Below are positions 1 to 5,902 of a DNA stretch of 5,902 nucleotides, one piece after another. Both the position numbers and the translations under genes were made by a program. Each line of letters starts with the position of its first letter. Position 1 is the first letter of the stretch. The notes under the pieces were generated by a model. The model worked only from the letters and a program-made list of their open reading frames with translations, was not told where the DNA came from and ran no database searches. Location: assembly GCA_022561955.1 (NCBI GenBank), contig JADFQF010000115.1, positions 1 through 5,902 on the forward strand, given 5' to 3'. The stretch is from Chloroflexota bacterium (GTDB taxonomy: Bacteria; Chloroflexota; Dehalococcoidia; SAR202; UBA11138).

Positions 1-426
1 AAGGCGGAGTACGTAACGGACATCTCGGCCATGGTCGCCTCGGGACGGCTGGACCTCGACGGGTTACGGGGCAGGTCCACGGAAGATGTCGTCGAGTCGT
101 TGACGGCCATACGCGGCGTGGGACCGTGGACGGCCCATTGGCTCATGATACGGGCGCTGGGGCATACCGACGGCTTTCCTCATGGAGACATCGCGCTCCA
201 AAAGGCCATGGGCATGCTCGTAAAGGGCGGAGGCGCGATGTCGGCAGACGAGATCCTGGAGTACTCGGAGCGCTGGTCCCCTTACCGCAGCTACGTCACG
301 GTATATCTCTTCGCCGCCATGAGGTCCGGGCGCCTGGAGGAGCTTGTCGGGTCTCGGACTCGATCGGCGATTGACCTTCGTCCCGGCGGCCCAAGTGTTC
401 CCATAAATAAAAAGGAGCGGCGCTAA
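1..426 (+). CDS. alkA: DNA-3-methyladenine glycosylase, AlkA-like (HhH-GPD superfamily), C-terminal part
   Basis: This is the C-terminal 141 residues of a base-excision repair glycosylase. It opens in frame at the window edge, so the N-terminus lies outside. Family knowledge: AlkA-type enzymes cleave the N-glycosidic bond of alkylated purines in the cytoplasm. The visible part starts with the KAEYVTDIS helix typical of the family. The helix-hairpin-helix element LTAIRGVGPWTA follows at about residues 35-46 of the fragment; its Gly-Val-Gly turn binds the DNA backbone. The segment FPHGDIALQKA (59-69) carries Asp63, aligned with the catalytic Asp of AlkA. The helix around RWSPYRSYVTVYLF (91-104) is also characteristic. 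The last 20 or so residues (SAIDLRPGG...NKKERR) are not conserved and are encoded across the terminator of the converging gene. The internal ATG at 31 is not the start, because homology continues upstream of it. The related 8-oxoguanine glycosylases are less likely given this match, but substrate range cannot be read from a fragment. Confidence 0.88.
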   Translation, partial: KAEYVTDISAMVASGRLDLDGLRGRSTEDVVESLTAIRGVGPWTAHWLMIRALGHTDGFPHGDIALQKAMGMLVKGGGAMSADEILEYSERWSPYRSYVTVYLFAAMRSGRLEELVGSRTRSAIDLRPGGPSVPINKKERR

Positions 427-436
427 GGCCGCTCCT
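403..436 (-). terminator. Rho-independent terminator of the collagen-like lipoprotein gene
   Basis: Read on the minus strand, a perfect 9-bp GC-rich stem (AGGAGCGGC / GCCGCTCCT, 428-436 pairing with 413-421) closes a 6-nt loop. It is followed at once by TTTTATTTAT. The stem begins 33 nt after the stop codon of the minus-strand gene. On the plus strand the hairpin has no following T-run, so it terminates the minus-strand transcript only. It sits inside the last codons and stop codon of the converging glycosylase gene. Confidence 0.85.
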
Positions 437-468
437 CGTAGACCCGATCCAGTCCCCGTTCCGTTCGC

Positions 469-1707
<1,239 letters not shown>

Positions 1708-1917
1708 TTAAAGTGACGGCTCCGATGTTTCGGCCCAACCTTCAAGATATTAAATCCCATATATTACGGAAGAGTTACCAGCTAATATAAGGCGTCGAAG
1801 GCGTCCTTGTTAATGCTTTTACACTCCCTGATTTTCGCCATTCGGCGATATACTTGAATCTAGACCTCCTCGAGGGTACGCGCATTTCCTATCGTGAAGA
1901 CGATGTCATCTCGACTA

Positions 1918-1929
1918 GGGCCCGGGCCC
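1918..1929. repeat. 12-bp perfect palindrome upstream of the hydrolase gene
   Basis: GGGCCCGGGCCC is fully self-complementary and sits about 75 bp before the hydrolase start. In RNA it can fold as GGGC-CCGG-GCCC. It directly precedes the purine-rich GGGAGGGG at 1931-1938. It could be a regulator site or a 5' UTR hairpin, but it may be incidental in GC-rich DNA. Confidence 0.5.
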
Positions 1930-1991
1930 AGGGAGGGGTGAAGCGTGAGATTCATCTTAAGGTGGCCTATTCGTCGCCAAGGCTTGAAGTT

Positions 1992-1995
1992 GGAG
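1992..1995 (+). promoter_or_regulatory. Ribosome binding site of the alpha/beta hydrolase gene
   Basis: GGAG lies 7 nt before the ATG at 2003. The frame has a TGA stop at 1985-1987, so 2003 is effectively the only reasonable start. Confidence 0.75.
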
Positions 1996-2002
1996 ACCGC
2001 TA

Positions 2003-2866
2003 ATGAGCAGCACATTTCCCGAAGACGGTTGGGTAAGAGCGAACGGCCTGAACTTTCATTATCTCGACTGGGGTGGAGACCGGACCAAGAAACCGCTGAT
2101 ACTCATGCACGGAATCGGAGGCCACGCGCACCAGTTCGATGACCTCGCGCCCCGCTTGACCGACAGGTGGCACGTCGTGGCGCTGGATGCCAGGGGTTGC
2201 GGCGACAGCGACTGGAGCCGCGCCGGTTATTCCGTGCAGGCCTTCGCGTCCGACATCGGTGCGGTTGCTCAGAAGCTGGGACTCTACCCCTTCGACTACT
2301 ACGGCCACTCCCAGGGCTCACGCATAGGCATGGCGTTGGGCGCCTACTACGGCGGGTTCATCGACCATCTCGTGCTCGGGGACTACGGCCCTCTGCCCGA
2401 CCCTTCTCCCAGCGGGAGAGAGACCGCGGCCCGACGTCTCGCGGGGAGCGAAAGGGAGAGGCCGAAGGGTTTCTTCAGCCGGCAGATGGCCTTCGATTGG
2501 CACCGCGAAGGCGATCCGGGGCAGTCCGACGAAAAGATATGGATGCTTGTAAGCAACACCTATCGTACTAACTGGGACGGCATTCTCGTGCCCAAGACGG
2601 ACCCGGAGATATCCTGGCTAAACGGCCGCACCGCACTTAAGGAGGGCCCATTCTTGTGGGAGTGCGTGGGCAAAATTTCCTGCAAGACACTCGTGCTGCG
2701 AGGTGAGAACAGTACCGTGCTTGACCGGCCGCAGGCGGAAACGATGGTGGAGACGATCCCCAACGGCAACGGCACGTTGAAGGAGGTCCCGAACGCCGGT
2801 CACGGGCTTCACAACGAGAACATGGAAGGAGCCCTGGCCATAATCAGGGATTTCCTGGACAGCTAG
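2003..2866 (+). CDS. Alpha/beta hydrolase fold protein
   Basis: A 287-residue cytoplasmic-type protein with no signal peptide, of typical length for the fold. Visible landmarks in order: strand and oxyanion-hole loop LILMHGIGG (32-40); VVALDARGCGDSD (58-70), the usual D-x-R-G-x-G-x-S element; the nucleophile elbow YYGHSQGSRIG (99-109) with Ser103; the strand LVLGDYGPLP (123-132); a helical cap region at about 135-220; the strand TLVLRGENSTVLD (229-241); and VPNAGHGLHNEN (262-273) with His267 as the likely catalytic base. The usual Asp after strand 7 (motif of the type RGxxSDxL or GxxD) reads Ser237-Thr238 here. The acid may instead be Asp127 after strand 6, or Asp241. Substrate is unknown: esterase, C-C hydrolase and lactonase activities all occur in this family. 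The gene is divergent from the lipoprotein gene and followed by its own hairpin, so it is probably monocistronic. Confidence 0.9.
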   Translation: MSSTFPEDGWVRANGLNFHYLDWGGDRTKKPLILMHGIGGHAHQFDDLAPRLTDRWHVVALDARGCGDSDWSRAGYSVQAFASDIGAVAQKLGLYPFDYYGHSQGSRIGMALGAYYGGFIDHLVLGDYGPLPDPSPSGRETAARRLAGSERERPKGFFSRQMAFDWHREGDPGQSDEKIWMLVSNTYRTNWDGILVPKTDPEISWLNGRTALKEGPFLWECVGKISCKTLVLRGENSTVLDRPQAETMVETIPNGNGTLKEVPNAGHGLHNENMEGALAIIRDFLDS

Positions 2867-2914
2867 AGTGGGCGTTAAGGCGTTGTCGTGAGCAAGGTTA
2901 CGAGCGTCTGAACG

Positions 2915-2945
2915 AGCGAAAAACCTCGTTGACCAGGTTTTTGCT
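2915..2945 (+). terminator. Hairpin after the hydrolase gene, possible weak terminator
   Basis: AAAAACCT (2919-2926) pairs perfectly with AGGTTTTT (2935-2942) around an 8-nt loop. AGC/GCT extends the stem beyond a bulged G. It lies about 50 nt after the hydrolase stop. The T-run is part of the stem and only the inner ACCT/AGGT is GC-containing, so termination may be inefficient. The structure also overlaps the promoter of the next gene. Confidence 0.4.
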
Positions 2946-2957
2946 ATCGGCTATCAT
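2929..2957 (+). promoter_or_regulatory. Sigma70-type promoter for the HtrA-like protease gene
   Basis: TTGACC (2929-2934) and TATCAT (2952-2957) each match the consensus hexamers at five of six positions and are separated by exactly 17 bp. Transcription would begin at about 2963-2966. This excludes the TTG at 2961 as translation start and favours 2979 or later. The -35 element coincides with the loop of the preceding hairpin. Confidence 0.65.
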
Positions 2958-2966
2958 AATTTGAAC

Positions 2967-2970
2967 GGAG
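2967..2970 (+). promoter_or_regulatory. Ribosome binding site deciding a TTG start for the protease gene
   Basis: GGAG followed by 8 nt and TTG at 2979. No comparably placed Shine-Dalgarno is seen for the alternative GTG codons at 2970, 3057 or 3087. If the promoter is right, the 5' UTR would be only about 15 nt. Confidence 0.5.
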
Positions 2971-2978
2971 TGTTCCCA

Positions 2979-4268
2979 TTGGACTATTTATCGCGATGCA
3001 CAGCCGTTGTGACCCGGCCGGGGAACGCTCTAATCTCCTTCGAGCAGGATAATCGAGTGTCAGGCTTCGGGACGCGGTTTCTCCGGGTGTGGGGTGGGAA
3101 AAGAGGCCGCTTCAAAGCGATACCCACTCTGGCCATTCTTATCTCCCTGGTGCTCGTCGCCTGCTCATCTCAATCTCCGCCTCCCACGCCCGTCGGGCCC
3201 ACCAGTTTTGCGGACGTGGCCGGTTCAGCCGCATCTCCAGCGCCCGATGATCGGTCGCAGGCGCCGCCGGAGAGTGTGCCGCCCCAGGTATCGTCGGCCT
3301 CTGCCGCGCCGAGCGCCCCACCTCAGGCCCTATTCGCATCGCTGCCGTCGATCTCGAGGCTGGTGGACAGCGTCGAGCCGGCAATAGCATCCATCGCCGT
3401 CGAGTCGGTTTCGAGAGGCCTCTTCTACGACTTCACGGACGAAGGCGCCGGCACCGGAATGATCGTCCGGGAAGACGGCTATATCGTCACTAACTTCCAC
3501 GTAATACAGAGTGCGGAGAAGATCAAGGTAAACCTCCCGAATGGCGAGACCTACGATGCCGTGGTCGTGGGCCGAGACCGGATAACCGACCTCGCCGTCA
3601 TCAAGATAGACGCTGAAGGGCTGCCGACGGTGGTGTTCGGCGACTCGGATAAATTAGTGGTTGGCGATTGGGTCGTCGCACTGGGCAATGCGTTGGCTCT
3701 GAAGGGGGGGCCCACGGTAACCCTTGGCATCGTCAGCGCCCGTGGACGGACCGTGAGCACCGACCGTGGCGACCTCTACGACATGATACAGACCGACGCG
3801 GCGATCAACGACGGCAATAGCGGCGGTCCCCTGGTAAACCTCGCGGGGGAGGTTATCGGAATCAATACCGCCATCTTGCGGCAGGCCCAGGGCATAGGCT
3901 TTGCCATCAGCTCCTCGGTGGCTTTCCCCATCATCAACAGCCTCATCGAGCATAAGAGCGTGGTACGCCCGTTGATAGGTCTGACGGGCGCGGACGTAAC
4001 CCCGGCCAGGGCCAACGTGCTTAGACTAAGCGTGCGTGAAGGCATCATCGTGACGAGGCTTTCGCCGAACGGCCCCGCCGCCGACGCCGGTATCCAGGTC
4101 GGTGATGTGATAACGAAGGTCAACGATATTCCCACCCCGGACATGGCGCGGTTTCTGACCCTGCTGTGGACCTTCGAGGTGGGGCAGGTCGTTCAGGTGG
4201 AGTTCATCAGCGAGGACGAGACGTCGACCACAGCCATAACCCTGACGGAGCGTCCCTCGGACCGTTAG
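2979..4268 (+). CDS. HtrA/DegP-like S1C serine protease, predicted lipoprotein, one PDZ domain
   Basis: About 429 residues with the TTG start at 2979; numbering follows that start. A basic stretch (KRGRFK, 41-46) and hydrophobic segment lead to LVAC, with Cys62 as lipidation site, so the protease is anchored outside the cytoplasm. Residues about 63-122 are a Pro/Ser/Ala-rich low-complexity tether. The trypsin-like domain (about 123-330) shows GAGTGMIV, then NFHV (His174), TDLAV (Asp204) and GNSGGPL (Ser281): an intact catalytic triad. A single PDZ domain follows (about 337-424; VREGIIVTRL, PAADAGIQVGDVI) and the protein ends soon after. Family knowledge: HtrA proteases degrade or regulate misfolded envelope proteins. 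The 61 residues before Cys62 are unusually long for a lipoprotein signal. A GTG at 3087 would give a conventional 25-residue signal starting WGGKRGRFK, but it lacks a clear ribosome binding site. The gene has its own promoter and ends 4 bp from the converging methyltransferase gene. Confidence 0.9.
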   Translation: MDYLSRCTAVVTRPGNALISFEQDNRVSGFGTRFLRVWGGKRGRFKAIPTLAILISLVLVACSSQSPPPTPVGPTSFADVAGSAASPAPDDRSQAPPESVPPQVSSASAAPSAPPQALFASLPSISRLVDSVEPAIASIAVESVSRGLFYDFTDEGAGTGMIVREDGYIVTNFHVIQSAEKIKVNLPNGETYDAVVVGRDRITDLAVIKIDAEGLPTVVFGDSDKLVVGDWVVALGNALALKGGPTVTLGIVSARGRTVSTDRGDLYDMIQTDAAINDGNSGGPLVNLAGEVIGINTAILRQAQGIGFAISSSVAFPIINSLIEHKSVVRPLIGLTGADVTPARANVLRLSVREGIIVTRLSPNGPAADAGIQVGDVITKVNDIPTPDMARFLTLLWTFEVGQVVQVEFISEDETSTTAITLTERPSDR

Positions 4269-4272
4269 GAGA

Positions 4273-5019
4273 TTACGGACTGGAGTCTGAGCTCTCGGGG
4301 CCGGCCTTTTCCCCGACCAGAACCGCGACGGTCCCTAACCCCAGGCTGCGACGCGCAACTAACTTCAGACCTGCGTGGCCCATCATGGCGGCGAGTCCAC
4401 TGGCGCTGAGGAACTCGTCCACCGATTCGGGAAGGTAGGTATAGGCTGCTCTGTCGGCGGCGAACAGGGCGCCGATCAGCGGCGTCACGTGTCGGAAGTA
4501 GATGGGCAGCAGTCTGCTTAACACGCCGCTGCCTTCCGGGCGCACTATCTCCAGAATGGCGAGCCGTCCCCCCGGTTTCAGCACGCGTTCAACCTCGCCA
4601 AGGGCTCCACGAAGGTCGGTGAAGTTTCGCACGCCGAACCCGACGGTGGCACAGACGAAGGTTTCGTCCTCGAAGGGCAAAGCGTGCGCATCGCCCAGAA
4701 TCAGGGAGAGCTTGTCGGCCAAGCCTGTCCTGCCGGCCTTGTCCGCGGCGATAGTAAGCATCTGGGGAGTGAAGTCGATGCCGTAGACGCCGGTCAGGGA
4801 ATCCTTGCGCGCGAGGTCCAGGGCGAAGTCGCCCGTGCCCGTGGCGACGTCCAGCGCCGGGCCGGCGACACCGCCGACGGCCAGGTCCACGGCCATGCGC
4901 CTCCAGGCATGGTGCCTGCCGCCGGTCATGATCGTGTTCAGCAGGTCGTATCGCTTGGAGATACGGCCGAACATGCCCGAAACATAGTCGGCGCGCTCCC
5001 GCCCCCTTAGCCCGGCCAA
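4273..5019 (-). CDS. menG: Demethylmenaquinone methyltransferase (UbiE/MenG family)
   Basis: A 248-residue SAM-dependent methyltransferase of normal family length. It should catalyse the last step of menaquinone synthesis, C-methylation of demethylmenaquinone, at the cytoplasmic membrane. Signatures in order: MFGRISKRYDLLN (16-28) with the following GGRHHAWRR, the N-terminal UbiE motif; LDVATGTGDFAL (56-67), SAM-binding motif I; GIDFTPQML (80-88), whose Asp82 would bind the SAM ribose; GDAHALPF (109-116); VGFGVRNFTDL (126-136); RVLKPGGRLAILE (145-157); and AYTYLPESVDEFL (192-204). A ubiquinone role cannot be excluded from sequence alone, but no ubi genes are present. The start is TTG at 5019, supported by GAGGG 7 nt upstream. 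The gene lies 10 nt after nnrD on the same strand, indicating co-transcription. Confidence 0.93.
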   Translation of the reverse strand: MAGLRGRERADYVSGMFGRISKRYDLLNTIMTGGRHHAWRRMAVDLAVGGVAGPALDVATGTGDFALDLARKDSLTGVYGIDFTPQMLTIAADKAGRTGLADKLSLILGDAHALPFEDETFVCATVGFGVRNFTDLRGALGEVERVLKPGGRLAILEIVRPEGSGVLSRLLPIYFRHVTPLIGALFAADRAAYTYLPESVDEFLSASGLAAMMGHAGLKLVARRSLGLGTVAVLVGEKAGPESSDSSP

Positions 5020-5026
5020 GCAAAGA

Positions 5027-5031
5027 CCCTC
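5027..5031 (-). promoter_or_regulatory. Ribosome binding site of menG, overlapping the nnrD stop codon
   Basis: The minus strand reads GAGGG, then TCTTTGC (7 nt), then the TTG start at 5019. The nnrD stop codon TGA (5032-5030) overlaps the first bases of this site, so termination of nnrD translation places ribosomes directly at menG. This suggests translational coupling and supports the rare TTG start. Confidence 0.65.
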
Positions 5032-5902
5032 ACGCTCGCGCCCGCAGCGCCTTGATTACGCGGGGTAGCTGTGGCAGCAGGTCGCTGGCGATCATGCCCG
5101 TGTCGCCGAAGTCCTCGCGGACACGCTCTCCCGCGGCCCCATGAATGTAGACTCCCAGCGAGGCCGCGTTCTCCAGTGTCATGCCCTGCGACAGCAGCCC
5201 GGCGATCGTGCCGGCAAGAACGTCTCCCGTGCCCGCCGAGGCAAGGCCGGGATTCGCGAAGGGGCTCAGCAGCGTGCCGCCGCCGGGCATGGCAACGATG
5301 GTGAAGGCTCCCTTCAACACGGCTATCTTGTTCCAGGATTTCGCGGAGTTGGTCGCGGTCTCGATGCGGTCGGCCTGAATGACGCTGGTGGGACTGCCCG
5401 TCAGGCGCGCCATCTCTCCGGGATGCGGCGTAAGCACCGCGGGACCGTTGAACTTGGCCCACCACTCGGGCGTCTTCGAGAGAATATTGAGGCCGTCGGC
5501 GTCGACTATCGTAGGCGGCAGCCGCTCGCCCGAGTAGAGAATGCTCTCCACGAACCGCACGGTGTCGTCCGCCTGTCCCAGCCCACAGCCGATCAGCAGG
5601 GCCTGGTAGCCGGGGGCGGCGTCCAGTATGACGCGGGCGGCAGCCGGGGAGACAACTCCGGGCGAGGACTCGGGCAAGGGCAGATACGTCGGCTCCGTGG
5701 CCCTGGCCGCGACGGCGGACTGCAGGCTTTCCGGAAGCGCGATGGTCACGAGTCCCGCACCAGCGCGGGTTGCGGCGGCTCCGGCCAGGTAGGCGGCGCC
5801 GACGTAGCTGCGCGAGCCTGCGACTACGAGCGCGCTGCCGAAGCTGCCCTTGTGCGAGGCAGATGGTCGTGCGGGCAGCAGGCCGGTCGCCCACGCGTCG
5901 TC
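5030..5902 (-). CDS. nnrD: ADP-dependent (S)-NAD(P)H-hydrate dehydratase (NnrD, carbohydrate kinase-like), N-terminus outside window
   Basis: The visible 290 residues cover essentially a whole NnrD domain; the frame stays open to the window edge. Family knowledge: NnrD restores damaged (S)-NAD(P)HX to NAD(P)H using ADP, in the cytoplasm, usually fused to or partnered with the epimerase NnrE. In the fragment: SHKGSFGSALVVAGS (16-30), YVGAAYLAGAAATRAGAGLV (33-52) matching the family's conserved start, VDADGLN (133-139), LTPHPGEMARL (157-167), VLKGAFTIV (195-203) and GLASAGTGDVLAG (219-231). Asp227 of GTGD is the expected catalytic base. The GTG at 5749 is not the start, since conserved NnrD sequence continues before it. 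The residues before HKG (DDAWATGLLPARP) look like the linker found in bifunctional NnrE-NnrD proteins, so an epimerase domain may lie just outside the window. It is the first visible gene of the operon with menG. Confidence 0.92.
   Translation of the reverse strand, partial: DDAWATGLLPARPSASHKGSFGSALVVAGSRSYVGAAYLAGAAATRAGAGLVTIALPESLQSAVAARATEPTYLPLPESSPGVVSPAAARVILDAAPGYQALLIGCGLGQADDTVRFVESILYSGERLPPTIVDADGLNILSKTPEWWAKFNGPAVLTPHPGEMARLTGSPTSVIQADRIETATNSAKSWNKIAVLKGAFTIVAMPGGGTLLSPFANPGLASAGTGDVLAGTIAGLLSQGMTLENAASLGVYIHGAAGERVREDFGDTGMIASDLLPQLPRVIKALRARA

Noticed and set aside
31..426. Reading the ATG at 31 as the start of a complete small gene
   Set aside because: The frame is open to position 1 and the upstream residues (KAEYVTDIS) match the AlkA family, so the gene is truncated by the window edge.
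1741..1800. A specific promoter for the minus-strand lipoprotein gene in the AT-rich stretch
   Set aside because: Several -10-like words exist, but none is paired with an acceptable -35 at proper spacing, so only the region is described.
5030..5749. Reading the GTG at 5749 as the nnrD start
   Set aside because: Conserved NnrD sequence (HKGSFGSALVVAGS and GAAYLAG) is encoded upstream of it in the same frame.
5007..5894. Minus-strand open frame of 295 codons overlapping nnrD
   Set aside because: It is an out-of-frame Arg/Gly/Ala-rich shadow. The alternative frame carries all NnrD motifs in order.

Overview
The window is GC-rich bacterial DNA carrying six protein-coding genes; the two at the window edges are cut off. 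Two are ordinary housekeeping genes: demethylmenaquinone methyltransferase and the NAD(P)HX dehydratase part of the nicotinamide repair system. One is a base-excision repair glycosylase and one an HtrA-type serine protease. Menaquinone synthesis, lipoprotein signals and the overall gene mix fit a respiring bacterium that anchors proteins to the outer face of its membrane. The mixed codon choice (AGG and ATA are used freely in a GC-rich background) and the run of hydrolase-type genes recall Dehalococcoidia/SAR202-like Chloroflexota. That is only an impression, because no taxonomic marker is present.

Layout. Positions 1-426 (+) hold the C-terminal half of an AlkA-like DNA glycosylase. It converges on a minus-strand gene (469-1698), whose intrinsic terminator (403-436) lies inside the glycosylase's last codons. 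That minus-strand gene is the most unusual item. It encodes a predicted lipoprotein with 27 uninterrupted Gly-X-Y collagen triplets followed by an amidohydrolase-2-like domain in which most metal-ligand positions are substituted. A 304-bp AT-rich to GC-rich divergent spacer separates it from an alpha/beta hydrolase (2003-2866, +). A hairpin and a good sigma70-type promoter follow, then a lipoprotein HtrA-like protease with one PDZ domain (about 2979-4268, +). Its stop lies 4 bp from the stop of menG/ubiE (4273-5019, -). menG is preceded on the same strand by nnrD (5030 to beyond 5902, -), and these two form a tight operon.

How the genes relate. nnrD and menG are evidently co-transcribed, with the nnrD stop codon overlapping the menG ribosome binding site. 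The other genes appear to be independent transcription units in alternating orientation, and no single pathway links them. Two are predicted surface lipoproteins: the collagen/amidohydrolase-like protein and the HtrA-like protease. The strongest candidate for undescribed biology is the collagen-stalked, probably non-catalytic amidohydrolase-fold lipoprotein.
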